From contig DJHK01000041.1 of the NCBI GenBank assembly GCA_002433065.1, forward strand, positions 87,547 to 151,546: a stretch of DNA of 64,000 bases, given 5' to 3'. The stretch comes from Chloroflexi bacterium UBA6622. GTDB lineage: Bacteria; Chloroflexota; UBA11872. A model generated the notes under the pieces. The model was not told the origin of the DNA and made no database searches. It saw only the letters and a list, made by a program, of their open reading frames with translations. Positions 35,546 through 44,967 of the stretch are shown here, piece after piece. How positions within the stretch are numbered: the first letter of the stretch is position 1; every line of letters begins with the position of its first letter. The position numbers and the translations under genes were made by a program.

Positions 35546-37126
35546 TTAGCGTTGCCGTCCAGACCTTCCGCCAAGAGCCTCGCGAACAATGATGTCATCG
35601 ATGAGCCGTTCGACCGGTGCCAGATCATCGGTGTAGACGGTGTTAGCGTGTGAAACTTCCCGTAGCTTCCATGCTCTGTTTGAAATCTCTGCTAAAGCTG
35701 ATTGATTCGTGGCTAGGGCTTGGGATCGGAGGTCGGTGTCGGCTATGGGCTTAAACGTTCCGTAAATGAGGCTGTTGGAGAAGCCGCTAGGAAGATCGAT
35801 CACGTATACGTAGGGGAATACGGACCGCATCGTCTCAGAAAGAACGTCAACCAATCTGAAATCGGTCAGGGTTCGCCCGGCATTGAGAGCCAGAACCCCG
35901 TTGTTGTTTAAACGGTCTCTGGCAGCAAGAAAGAATTCCTGTGTAACCAAGTGAAAAGGGATGTACGGCTGCCGGTATGCGTCCACCGCAATGACATCAT
36001 AGTTTTGGGCTGTGCGTTGTAAAAAGGTACGACCGTCTTCTGCATGTGTCGTCAGGTTCGGCTCGTTCATTTCGAAGTATTCTTGCCCGATTTCAATGAC
36101 ACGGCTGTCGATCTCGACGCCGTCGATTGCCACATCACTTCCGTATACGGACGTGAACTGCTTGGGGACTGTTCCCGCACCCAACCCAATTACAAGTAGT
36201 GACGAAACGTCGTCAGGTTGTTGGTTGGCCATCAAAGGAGCTAGCAGGAAATAGTCCCATGGTCCGTCTGTTAACAGTCGGTTTGGGTTGAATATTGAGT
36301 GCGTGCCAATCCCTTCATTCAATACAAGTCTTCTGCCAACGTTTGGTTCGTCGATGACCTGAAAGAATTGGAGCGCAGACTCGCCTTCAAGCACGAGCCC
36401 ATCTGCCGGGCGAACCGCGCCCGGATCGACAGCAATCCAAAGCACGATAAGGATGGCCAAGAATACTGAGTAGAGAGAACGCCGTAGGGGTGTAGAGGCA
36501 GCAATTAGAGTTAATGAGAGAAGTCCTACCGAAAATATCAAGAAAGTTGATCGTGTCCCAACCGATGGGATGAGAACAAGCACCGGAATAAAGGCACCGA
36601 CGATACTTCCCACTGTGCTGAGGGCGAAAATCTGTCCTGCTCGGTGGCCAGCGTGTCTTACATCGTGCGTGACAAGGCGAATGGCAAATGGAGAAACCAT
36701 GCCAAGCATCGTCAGCGGAACGGCGAGCAACAGCAGTACGCCGACAAGCGAACCGAAGAAAAGGCCACCGCTGAGCGAAGCAATTGCCTGCGAGGAGATG
36801 CTAAGTACTGGTTTGGCTAGAAACGGTATAAGTCCGACCAGAAACGCTGCGATTGCGACGATATGAAAGAGTCGACTTTCCTGTGGGCTTGCATCGGCCA
36901 GTCGGCCTCCGAACCAATAACCCACTGATAGGTATAAAAGCGTTAGGCCGATTACAACCGCCCAAATGATGATGCTTGTTCCGAAGAAAGGGGCCAACAG
37001 TCGAGAGGTGCTGATTTCTACAGCTAACACTGTCATACCAGAGAAAAATGCGAGCAGCAGGACTAGCCACACCCGTACTTTGGGTGGGGACATCGGTTGC
37101 GGTGAAGATTGAATTTCTGTGTGCAA
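35546..37126 (-). CDS. Membrane protein with C-terminal spermidine synthase-like domain
   Basis: The N-terminal half (to about residue 240) has eight or so membrane helices. The C-terminal half is a Rossmann methyltransferase-fold domain of the spermidine/spermine synthase type: LLVIGLGAGTVPKQF, the acidic ribose-binding VEIDSRVIEIG, AEDGRTFLQ and VIAVDAYRQPYIPFHL. Such fusions are common in bacteria and mostly untested; several catalytic acids of true polyamine synthases are not obvious here. Start: TTG 37126 has AAAGGG upstream; ATG 37093 and an overlapping start at 37168 are alternatives. It follows ggt closely. Confidence 0.82.
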   Translation of the reverse strand: MHTEIQSSPQPMSPPKVRVWLVLLLAFFSGMTVLAVEISTSRLLAPFFGTSIIIWAVVIGLTLLYLSVGYWFGGRLADASPQESRLFHIVAIAAFLVGLIPFLAKPVLSISSQAIASLSGGLFFGSLVGVLLLLAVPLTMLGMVSPFAIRLVTHDVRHAGHRAGQIFALSTVGSIVGAFIPVLVLIPSVGTRSTFLIFSVGLLSLTLIAASTPLRRSLYSVFLAILIVLWIAVDPGAVRPADGLVLEGESALQFFQVIDEPNVGRRLVLNEGIGTHSIFNPNRLLTDGPWDYFLLAPLMANQQPDDVSSLLVIGLGAGTVPKQFTSVYGSDVAIDGVEIDSRVIEIGQEYFEMNEPNLTTHAEDGRTFLQRTAQNYDVIAVDAYRQPYIPFHLVTQEFFLAARDRLNNNGVLALNAGRTLTDFRLVDVLSETMRSVFPYVYVIDLPSGFSNSLIYGTFKPIADTDLRSQALATNQSALAEISNRAWKLREVSHANTVYTDDLAPVERLIDDIIVREALGGRSGRQR

Positions 37127-37140
37127 AAAAAACCCTTTTA

Positions 37141-38745
37141 CTAGAAGCCTAATACCTGACCATGCCATCGGGGGTCCGTCGCGCCAAACCGGGCACCTGT
37201 GTCCGGGTCGATCATGATGCCCTGAGATCGAGAGTGACCACTAAAAGCCGGATCGCGAACAATCAGATGTCCTCGTCGTTCAAGTTCAGTCGCGACAGAC
37301 GATTCAAATCTGCCCTCAAGCATAAGGTTCCCAGAATCTTCGTCATGGTGCCAGCGGGGCGCATCCATCGCGGCCTGGAAGTGCATCTTGTGGTCAATGA
37401 CATTTGTGATGAGTTGGAAGTTGGTTTGAACTTGATATTGGGCACCAGCGGTTCCCCCAAGCATAAACAGGTCATTCTCTCGCCGAACCATATAGGTGTT
37501 CAGCGTATGAATCGGTCGTTTTCCACCCTCAAAAACATTTGGGCTATTGGGGTCCAGGGAAAATCCTCTCATGCGGTTGTTTAACAGCACGCCAGTTCCC
37601 GGAACCACATAGGCGGATCCGAAGGACGCAAAGATGCTTTGAATGAAAGCTACGGCGTTCCCGTCTTTGTCGACTGCTGAAAGGGTTGTGGTGTCGCCGC
37701 CTAACGTGCTTGGGTCTCCAGCTGCGACAGGTGTCGCAGCTCGAACTGGGTCGATCGTCATTCGTCTTTGTGCGGCAAATTCTTTGCTGATCATCCTGTC
37801 GATGGGTATAGACGATGATCGTGGATCTCCGATGTAGGCCATCCGATCTGCAAAGGCCGCCTTTTTGGCTTCTACCATGATGTGTATAGCTTCCGGGCTG
37901 CCAAATTCAAGGTCTGCTAACTCAAATCCTTCAGCGATATTTAGTTGTTCCAGAACGAGAAATCCTTGAGAGGGGAGCGGCTGTTCCAAGATTTCGTATC
38001 CGCGGTAATAACTTCGTAGGGGCTGTCCAACCTCGCAGGTATAGGATGCTAGATCGTTACTGGTAAACGAGCCATGGTCTCTGGTTGAAGCAGCGACGAG
38101 TGCCTTTGCGAACGGTCCTTGGTAGAAGGCCTCAGCGCCTCCTTGTGCAATTTCACCGAGGGTTTTTGCGAGATCGGATTGGACAAGTGTTTCGCCTGGC
38201 TTTGGAGGGGATCCGGTAGGGAGAAAGCTGCGAGCACTTTCTCCGTGCTCCATGAGTGCTTCCGAAGCGTCAGCGATATGCTGAGAGGTTCTATAAGCGA
38301 CAGGGAATCCGTGGGAGGCATATTCGATTGCCGGTTCTAAGACTTCGGAAAGTGCTCGGGTGCCGTAGCGGTTTAAGATTGTTTCCCATGCACTAACTGC
38401 GCCAGGTACGGTCGAGGAGTTCAGACCGTGGGCGGGTATTTCGCCGCCGAATTTATCGATGGAAAGTTGAAGAGGCGATGGCCCGCTAGCATTGATGGAT
38501 ACAGGGTCGGCATGGCCGACAGGCAGGCAAAGCGCAAAAACATCACCACCGACGTGGTTCATGCTAGGTTCTACGACGGCAATTACGGCAGCGGCGCAGA
38601 TGATTGCGTCAAACGCATTTCCTCCAGATCGGAGCATGCGCAGCCCTGCTTCAGTTGCTAGGGGATGTCCCGTAGAGATCAGTGCATGAGGCGCGACCAC
38701 TGGATCTCGTCCCGTTGTCCAGGGCGTGACTCCTTCAGTGATCAA
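37141..38745 (-). CDS. ggt: Gamma-glutamyltransferase family protein
   Basis: Ntn-hydrolase that should cleave itself before the nucleophile Thr. N-terminal ALISTGHPLATEAGLRML and NAFDAIICAAAV are typical; the predicted cleavage site and nucleophile is T352 in GGDTTTLSAVDKDGNAVA, followed by NNRMRGFSLDPN and GGTAGAQYQVQ. No signal peptide is seen, unlike E. coli periplasmic Ggt. The Lys/Arg environment for glutamate binding is not obvious, so it may act as an acylase or on other gamma-glutamyl or amide substrates. Start is TTG with GAAGG five to six bases upstream. First gene of a seven-gene same-strand run that extends to 29664. Confidence 0.88.
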   Translation of the reverse strand: MITEGVTPWTTGRDPVVAPHALISTGHPLATEAGLRMLRSGGNAFDAIICAAAVIAVVEPSMNHVGGDVFALCLPVGHADPVSINASGPSPLQLSIDKFGGEIPAHGLNSSTVPGAVSAWETILNRYGTRALSEVLEPAIEYASHGFPVAYRTSQHIADASEALMEHGESARSFLPTGSPPKPGETLVQSDLAKTLGEIAQGGAEAFYQGPFAKALVAASTRDHGSFTSNDLASYTCEVGQPLRSYYRGYEILEQPLPSQGFLVLEQLNIAEGFELADLEFGSPEAIHIMVEAKKAAFADRMAYIGDPRSSSIPIDRMISKEFAAQRRMTIDPVRAATPVAAGDPSTLGGDTTTLSAVDKDGNAVAFIQSIFASFGSAYVVPGTGVLLNNRMRGFSLDPNSPNVFEGGKRPIHTLNTYMVRRENDLFMLGGTAGAQYQVQTNFQLITNVIDHKMHFQAAMDAPRWHHDEDSGNLMLEGRFESSVATELERRGHLIVRDPAFSGHSRSQGIMIDPDTGARFGATDPRWHGQVLGF

Positions 38746-38801
38746 ATCGACCTTCAGGTAGTGGTACTAGCATTGTGAACACAGAGCTTCTTGCGGCGGG
38801 C

Positions 38802-39953
38802 CTAAGTCACTGTGTGCATGGGCATGATCACGTGATCAAAGAACGGGATGTCCTCACCATCTTTGTCAACTAGTCGAATCAGGCCGGGGCTGGTGTTTCC
38901 CGAGAGCGCAAGGGACACCCGGTCGGACTGCACTGTGGCTAGGCATTCCGTCAAAAAACGGTAGTTAAAGGCTATTTGGGCATCTGTTCCGACCACTGTT
39001 CCTTCAATTTCACCTTTGTTTTCACCTAGGTCTAAGGAGTTGGCTGAAAGTGTTATACGGCCATTACCGTCGTCTCCTGCCTCAATTGTTGCCTTAATTA
39101 CGTTCTGTCCGGAGCGAGCGAAAAGTGCGGCAATACGGGTTGCCTGAACGAATTCACCCGTGTCCACAACGATTCGAGTTTCAATGTTTTCTGTTGCTGG
39201 AATTAGCTGTGTGTAGTTTGGGAATTGCCCGTCAATAAGCTGAGAGACTAAGGAAACGGACTTAGTGCTAAACAGCACAGATGAAGCGTTTGGTGATAGC
39301 CCGAGCGTAACGGTGCCGGGATCATCTGAAAGGATGCGTCCAAGCTCGACCATGGCTGATCGCGGGACGATGATTTGTGTCGATTCGCTGAGTCCCGTGT
39401 TCACCTCGACACGCCTTGCGGCTAGACGGTATCCGTCAGCAGCGGCTAGCTCGATGAATTGGGGGTCGAGTGTAAGGCAAATGCCGGCCAGTACAGGGCG
39501 ACTGTCATCCGTTGCAGCAGCGACTACGACTTGATCGATGATTTCAGTCCATAGCTCAGTGGGCATTTCAACTTCTCGTTCGGCGCTATCTTCAGGAATA
39601 GGGGGGAATTCGTCCGCGTCGATGCCTTTCATCTTCGCTCTGTAGCGCCCAGACGACACGGAGAGTTCGTCTGTATCGGCATCAAGTGCCATGTTTACTG
39701 TGCCCTCTGGGAGTTGTCCTACAAAGTCAGTGAGCAGCCTGGCTTGAACCGTAGTTGCTCCTTGGGTTTCGATACTTGCACCAATCCAAACGGATATTGC
39801 GAGTTGCTGATTCATCGCCGAAAGTTTTAGGCCGCCTTCTTCCGTAGAAACAAGAACGTTGCTGAGTACAGGAAGAGGGCTTCTGGTGTTTACGGCGTTG
39901 CTTACGAGGTGCATCGCTCGGGTTAGATTTTCTTGGAGGCACGTGACCTTCAC
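38802..39953 (-). CDS. dnaN: DNA polymerase III subunit beta (sliding clamp)
   Basis: Ring-shaped clamp that tethers DNA polymerase III. Three clamp domains can be traced across about 383 residues, with RPVLAGICLTLDP starting the second and the C-terminus FFDHVIMPMHTVT closing the ring-partner pocket. The GTG at 39953 gives the canonical start VKVTCLQENL and has GGAG nine bases upstream; the frame open to 40034 would add a non-clamp tail. dnaA, recF and gyrB are not adjacent and I see no DnaA-box cluster, so this is not evidence for the origin. Confidence 0.95.
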   Translation of the reverse strand: MKVTCLQENLTRAMHLVSNAVNTRSPLPVLSNVLVSTEEGGLKLSAMNQQLAISVWIGASIETQGATTVQARLLTDFVGQLPEGTVNMALDADTDELSVSSGRYRAKMKGIDADEFPPIPEDSAEREVEMPTELWTEIIDQVVVAAATDDSRPVLAGICLTLDPQFIELAAADGYRLAARRVEVNTGLSESTQIIVPRSAMVELGRILSDDPGTVTLGLSPNASSVLFSTKSVSLVSQLIDGQFPNYTQLIPATENIETRIVVDTGEFVQATRIAALFARSGQNVIKATIEAGDDGNGRITLSANSLDLGENKGEIEGTVVGTDAQIAFNYRFLTECLATVQSDRVSLALSGNTSPGLIRLVDKDGEDIPFFDHVIMPMHTVT

Positions 39954-40118
39954 GGCAAACTTCTCCAGTCGCTTAGTGAACAACTTGTTAGTGGAGGCAC
40001 TGTTTGGTGCACTCAACCGCATATGTCGTGTCAAGGGATGTCATGGATACTAGATGTGGTGGGATTTGCTGGTCAATTCCTGTGTGAGTGCTGACTTGCC
40101 CGTTTTGTAGGCCTATTG

Positions 40119-40146
40119 ATTGGTACGCTTGCACATCGCGACCAAT
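40119..40146. promoter_or_regulatory. Inverted repeat upstream of the ANTAR regulator gene
   Basis: ATTGGT (40119-40124) and ACCAAT (40141-40146) form 6-bp arms around 16 bp, in the 234-bp divergent region between dnaN and the response regulator. It could be an operator or an RNA stem; the support is weak. Confidence 0.25.
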
Positions 40147-40187
40147 TCTTCTGTCTCTGAGCGTTTCTGCTGTTGAAAGGTTTTCAT

Positions 40188-40760
40188 GTGAGCTTGCGGG
40201 TTATTGTTGCTGAGGACGAGACCATTATCCGTCTCGATTTGAAAGAGCGTTTGGAGGGAGCTTCCCATCAGGTCATTGGGGAGGCTGGCGATGGTGAAAC
40301 TGCAGTTCATATGGCTCGTGAGCTGCGTCCTGATCTGGTCGTTATGGACATTAAGATGCCTGCGATGGATGGTATTGAAGCGGCAAGACGTTTAACCGAG
40401 GAACGAATTGCTCCTGTTGTTTTGGTGACTGCTCATGGTGAGCAGGGTCTTATAGAAAGGGCAAGCGAGGCTGGTGTGATCGGATATTGTTTGAAGCCGC
40501 TGCGTGACAAGGATCTTGAATCTGCTATTTCTGTTGCGCTTTCCAGATACAGTGAGTTTCAAGAGATGAGTCAAACTGCAGTTGACCTCTCGGAACAATT
40601 GGAGACAAGAAAATCAGTGGAACGGGCTAAGGGAATCCTGATGACCAAGCATGACCTTCCCGAGCCTGAGGCTTTCAAACGTATTCAAAAAATGAGTATG
40701 GATCGCAGGCGGTCGATGCGCGAAATAGCTGAGGCAATTATTTTGGCTGAGGATATCTAG
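40188..40760 (+). CDS. Response regulator with ANTAR RNA-binding output domain
   Basis: Receiver domain (about 1-120) with an acidic pocket in AEDE, phospho-acceptor D54 in LVVMDIKMPAMDG, Thr in LVTAHG and K103 in GYCLKPL. It is followed by a coiled linker and an ANTAR domain (about 135-185, SVERAKGILMTKHDLPEPEAFKRI). ANTAR proteins of the AmiR/NasR/PdtaR type bind nascent RNA hairpins and stop termination. GTG at 40188 has AAAGG seven bases upstream and is preferred to the TTG at 40173. No histidine kinase is adjacent. Confidence 0.9.
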   Translation: MSLRVIVAEDETIIRLDLKERLEGASHQVIGEAGDGETAVHMARELRPDLVVMDIKMPAMDGIEAARRLTEERIAPVVLVTAHGEQGLIERASEAGVIGYCLKPLRDKDLESAISVALSRYSEFQEMSQTAVDLSEQLETRKSVERAKGILMTKHDLPEPEAFKRIQKMSMDRRRSMREIAEAIILAEDI

Positions 40761-40785
40761 GGAGAAATTTGCTTCGGAAGGCCAA

Positions 40786-43731
40786 ATGATGAGTGCTCCA
40801 CGAGGCCTCATTACGTTCGGATCTCCACGGGTCAGTTGGGCATCGGCCGTCTCGATCTTATTACTAGTCCTTGGCGTTTTTCTTATTTATAGACGTCTTC
40901 TATTTGAGGGTCTGGTTCTAGCGGGTTTTGACACACAGACTTATTTCTATCCGTATTGGACCTACACCTTTGATTATTTGCAGCAAGGACGAGTGCCCCT
41001 GTGGAATCCCAACTTGTTCACTGGGACCCCTTTTCTGGCGAATCCCCAGGCTGCTGTTTTCTACTTGCCTAACTGGTTGCTTTTGCCGGTTAGTGCTGAG
41101 CGTGCTATTGGCTTTGCATTGGTGTTGCACGTGTTCCTTGCTGCTATCGGGACGCTTGTTCTTTCCAGAGTCTCGTTCAAGATTGGTTGGCCTGGTGCAA
41201 CGACTGCAGGGGCAGCATTTGCATTCGGTGGATACTTTTCGGCTCAGGCCGGCCATATAAACCAAGTCTCTACAGTTGCATGGCTACCTTGGCTTTTGTT
41301 GGGTATTGATCGAGCTATTAGCGGTGATCGGCGTGGGCTTTTGGCTATTCCGATCCTCACAGCGCTCATGGTTTTGGCCGGTCATCCTCAAGCGCTGTAT
41401 ATGTCCCTTGTGTTTTCGTTAGCTTTTGCCGCCTTATTAGGAACGTCTTCGTTGAGGGTTCCGAATGGACGGGGAAGAGCTCTTAATCTTGGCCGTGCTC
41501 TGGGCATATGGCTTATCGGTTTGTGTGGTGGCGCTATGTTGGCCGCGGTGCAAGTACTGCCAACGCTCGAACTTGCTAGGCATGGCATTAGGTCCGGTGG
41601 GTTATCGATCGATGAGGCCGCTTCGTTTTCCTTGCCGACCGCAGAATTTCTTAGTGCAGTATTGCCAACATTCGTTTCGCTGCCGTCCAGTACTGAGTTT
41701 ATTGCACACATAGGTGTTTCTGGTCTGGTGCTCGCTCTGTTAGGTGTGTCCTCCCAGAGGCCAAGTGCGAAAACTTTGTTTCTGTTGATGACGGTTGGTG
41801 TGACCGTGGCTCTTTCTCTGGGACCAGTGACCCCAATGTTTTCTTTGGTCCACAAGGTGGTTCCCGGATTTGACTTGTTTCGCGTGCCTCCACGATGGCT
41901 TGTTTTAGGCGCGCTTTCTGCGTCGATCTTGGCGGGACAGGGGGTGGACTCCCTCGGATCGAATCTTCCTCAATCGGTTAAGCGCCGCCACCTTGTGGTA
42001 ACTGCGATGGTACTTGGCATTTTCATGTGCATCATGACTTGGCTGGCCCTGCTCAATCCAGTTCCGTATGACACGGCGAGAGCATGGGTGGTTGCGGGAG
42101 TTGTAACGATCGTGGCCCTTACGCTGGCATACATGCGTGGCGACGTTAGGGTGCAGTGGGTCGGGCCAGTCTTGCTGGTTGTCGAGTTGGTTGTTGCGTC
42201 AGGCCCGAGCCTGGTTGGGGAGCCGATCCCTGATCGGGTTTATCGTGGTGAATCGGAGGTGCATGAGTTTCTTGCATCTGATTCGTGGCAGGGCAGGGTT
42301 TTGAGTATTGCGAAGCCAGACTTTGAGGTGTCACAGGCAAGACGAGCCGAGCTTGCTGAGCGATGGCGTGAACGATTGGGTGAGCGGTCGTGGCGTGAAT
42401 TCCTTGTTGCCACAAAAAACGAAGAGATCATGCATCCAAATATTTCAATGGTTAGGGATGTGGTTTCGGTTGACGGCTATGACGGAGGAGTTTTGCCGTT
42501 ACGTTCCTACGTTATGTTTCGTGATGTGCTGTTCCCGGGTACCGCTGATTCGCCAGACCGCTTGCTACAGCATCAAATAGAAACTATTCCATCCGACCGA
42601 GTTTTAGAAGCTTTGGTCGTGCAGCATGTTGTCCGGAACCGAAAGGCTGTTCTCGTTTCTGACAGTGGGTTCATCGACATAAGTTTTCCCCGATGGGTTG
42701 AGGGGACACACACGTGGGATGATCTACAGATAGAAGATGTTAATGGGCTGACAGTGGTAATTGATGCTCTGGCCAAGCAAGCAGTAGGACAAGTGGGTCG
42801 TATTGAGATCCAGACTCGTGACGGCGAGCTCAAGACGTTTCCAGTCAGTCGGCTGCCTAAGCGGCCCGAGCGTATTGTTATAGGTCCCGGGCACTTGGCT
42901 TCCGCGCGTGTTGGTCTTAGTAGGCCGTCTTACGTTAGTAGCGTTTCGTTTGGCATGACTCATGACGTAGAAATGGTTCGTGTTGTGGCTGAAACCGAAG
43001 CCTTGGACCTCAGGGGCCTTGCACTCCGACACGCGGATGGAACGGCTACCTCGCTTTTGCTACGTTCTGGTGAGCCATCGGTCTCCAGGTCAATAGGTGA
43101 TGTTTCGGTGGTTACTCGGGCAGCGACGCAACCTCGTGCTCGACTTGTGAGTTCTGTTCAGGTAGTTAGTACTTTGGACGAAGCCAGTGAAATTGTCCGT
43201 GCCAGTCAATTTGATCTGACAAGAGCTGCTGTTCTAGTGGAGGGAGTTGGCAGACCGCCTCCCCTCGGTGCATTGGGCCAGTTTTTGCAGGATGTTGGAG
43301 TCTTGCCAGCGGATGAACGTGGTGGTTTCGTTGATTCGAATGAGCTCAAGAGGCTAGCACCGCTCATCGGTGGTGAAGTCTCGAGGGTGACTCAAAGCGA
43401 AAGTCGTGACCAGCTAGATTATGTTGTATCAGTTATTGAAGAGCCTGAACGCATCCAGATGGAGGTGTATTCGAGTGGTGCCCGTTTGCTTGTTCTGCCC
43501 GACGCTCCGTATCCGGGATGGGAGGCCTATGTGAACGGGGTGCAACGGGCAGTCTGGCGTGCGAACTTAGGAAACCGTGCAGTGTTTATACCTGAGGCTG
43601 GGAAGTACAGTGTGGAGTTTAAGTACAGGTCGTTCCCATTTGAAGTCGGTGCCGTTCTGTCAATCTTTGGGTTGCTGACGTTTTTCATGACGCTGATTTC
43701 GACGCGGCTATTCCGGCAACCACAGTTGTAG
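40786..43731 (+). CDS. YfhO-family polytopic membrane protein
   Basis: A 981-residue membrane protein with about 11-12 helices in the first 480 residues and again one or two at the very C-terminus (FEVGAVLSIFGLLTFFMTLIS), with a large outside domain between. The pattern GFDTQTYFYPYWTY and GRVPLWNPNLFTGTPFLANP early in the protein is typical of YfhO/GT-C-like proteins, which in some bacteria help glycosylate wall teichoic or lipoteichoic polymers. The start ATG has GGAAGG upstream. It precedes a glycosyltransferase by 3 bp, so both probably act on a surface glycan. Confidence 0.85.
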   Translation: MMSAPRGLITFGSPRVSWASAVSILLLVLGVFLIYRRLLFEGLVLAGFDTQTYFYPYWTYTFDYLQQGRVPLWNPNLFTGTPFLANPQAAVFYLPNWLLLPVSAERAIGFALVLHVFLAAIGTLVLSRVSFKIGWPGATTAGAAFAFGGYFSAQAGHINQVSTVAWLPWLLLGIDRAISGDRRGLLAIPILTALMVLAGHPQALYMSLVFSLAFAALLGTSSLRVPNGRGRALNLGRALGIWLIGLCGGAMLAAVQVLPTLELARHGIRSGGLSIDEAASFSLPTAEFLSAVLPTFVSLPSSTEFIAHIGVSGLVLALLGVSSQRPSAKTLFLLMTVGVTVALSLGPVTPMFSLVHKVVPGFDLFRVPPRWLVLGALSASILAGQGVDSLGSNLPQSVKRRHLVVTAMVLGIFMCIMTWLALLNPVPYDTARAWVVAGVVTIVALTLAYMRGDVRVQWVGPVLLVVELVVASGPSLVGEPIPDRVYRGESEVHEFLASDSWQGRVLSIAKPDFEVSQARRAELAERWRERLGERSWREFLVATKNEEIMHPNISMVRDVVSVDGYDGGVLPLRSYVMFRDVLFPGTADSPDRLLQHQIETIPSDRVLEALVVQHVVRNRKAVLVSDSGFIDISFPRWVEGTHTWDDLQIEDVNGLTVVIDALAKQAVGQVGRIEIQTRDGELKTFPVSRLPKRPERIVIGPGHLASARVGLSRPSYVSSVSFGMTHDVEMVRVVAETEALDLRGLALRHADGTATSLLLRSGEPSVSRSIGDVSVVTRAATQPRARLVSSVQVVSTLDEASEIVRASQFDLTRAAVLVEGVGRPPPLGALGQFLQDVGVLPADERGGFVDSNELKRLAPLIGGEVSRVTQSESRDQLDYVVSVIEEPERIQMEVYSSGARLLVLPDAPYPGWEAYVNGVQRAVWRANLGNRAVFIPEAGKYSVEFKYRSFPFEVGAVLSIFGLLTFFMTLISTRLFRQPQL

Positions 43732-43734
43732 CCC

Positions 43735-44967
43735 ATGGATGTCGTGTTCCTGGCACCTTTCGGGTTTTCCTCGAAGAATACGACGGGTCGAAGGCTATTG
43801 CCTATGGCGCGAGCCTTTGTTGCTAAGGGGCACCGGGCACGGGTCATCGTTCCGCCCTATGACCAGCCTTCACTGTATGGGGAATCGTGGGTGGACTGTG
43901 GGGTAGAGGTGTGGTGTTTGAAGCGGCCAAAGTTTGTGGGGCATTCTCTTCCTGCCCAAATGTGGACGCATTACCGGCTCGCTCAGGCAAGCGTCAAGCT
44001 TGTAGAGGAATGGGCTCCTGATTTGGTCCATATTTTCAAGCCTAAAGCTGTTTCAGGACTGGCGCAGCTGTTTATCTCTCTAAGGTCAAAACGTCCGGGC
44101 ATTGTCCTTGATCTTGACGATTGGGAAGGTCGCGGAGGTTGGAGTGTCAATGAAGATTATTCTCGAATCTTGGTTGAAATCTTTGATGTTCAAGAACGAG
44201 CAGGAATGCGTAGGTGCGATGCCTTTACGGCAGCTAGTCGAAAGCTTGAGCGTCGGGCAATTAGTGTGGCTAAAGGTCGTGACGTCATGCATGTCCCGAA
44301 TGGATTTGATCAATCGGCATATGCAGGATGGGATCTTGAAAAGGCTTCCGCTGAACGTGATGTTGTTAGGGGGTCGTTGGGCCTAGACCCGGCAGATCAA
44401 TTAGTTTTGATTTACACACGGTTTTTTGATTATGACGTTGCGAGATGGGTGGAGCTTATTTGCTCAATTGCAGCTCGTTCTGAAACTGCAAAATTTCTTA
44501 TTCTCGGGGCTGGCAAGTTTGGACAGGAGACATCCCTTAGTGATGCTGTTAAGGATCGTGGCTTGTCGCGTCGCATCATGTTTATGGGGTGGACGCAGTT
44601 TGAGTCGCTCCCATCTTTCCTTGCGGCTTCAGATGTCGCCTTGATGCCAATGGCCAATAACCTCGCAAATCAGGCGAAATGCTCGCCTCGCTTCGTGGAT
44701 CTAATGTACGCGGGGGTGCCGGTCGTCACCACCCCGGTAGGGGAAGCTACAACATTCATCACGGATGGATTAACTGGCTATGTTGCAGAAACTGATCAGC
44801 CGAATTCGGTCTCGGTGGCTGTGTTGAGAGCGTTGGCGGATTGTGACGGGGATACTATTCGGGAGCAGGCGAATTTACGTGTTTGCAAAGAGCTGTCCTG
44901 GTCATCTTTGACCGTGGGGCTGCTAGATCTTTACGCGAGAGCGATTGAGCGTGCTGGTACGGGCTAG
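43735..44967 (+). CDS. Glycosyltransferase, GT-B fold (GT4-like)
   Basis: A 410-residue retaining-type glycosyltransferase. The N-terminal domain begins MDVVFLAPFGFSSKNTTGRR; the C-terminal donor domain has the strand LVLIYTRFFDY, the block ILGAGKFGQE, and SDVALMPMANNLANQAKCSPRFVDLMYAGVPVV, where the E-x7-E motif is replaced by a Ser/Asp-containing stretch. Hence the donor sugar is uncertain. It ends head-on with the ybbR gene: both stops share CTAG at 44964-44967. Confidence 0.87.
   Translation: MDVVFLAPFGFSSKNTTGRRLLPMARAFVAKGHRARVIVPPYDQPSLYGESWVDCGVEVWCLKRPKFVGHSLPAQMWTHYRLAQASVKLVEEWAPDLVHIFKPKAVSGLAQLFISLRSKRPGIVLDLDDWEGRGGWSVNEDYSRILVEIFDVQERAGMRRCDAFTAASRKLERRAISVAKGRDVMHVPNGFDQSAYAGWDLEKASAERDVVRGSLGLDPADQLVLIYTRFFDYDVARWVELICSIAARSETAKFLILGAGKFGQETSLSDAVKDRGLSRRIMFMGWTQFESLPSFLAASDVALMPMANNLANQAKCSPRFVDLMYAGVPVVTTPVGEATTFITDGLTGYVAETDQPNSVSVAVLRALADCDGDTIREQANLRVCKELSWSSLTVGLLDLYARAIERAGTG

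Noticed and set aside
39954..40187. Possible replication origin beside dnaN
   Set aside because: No dnaA, recF or gyrB is adjacent, and I found no cluster of TTATCCACA-like boxes in the divergent region.
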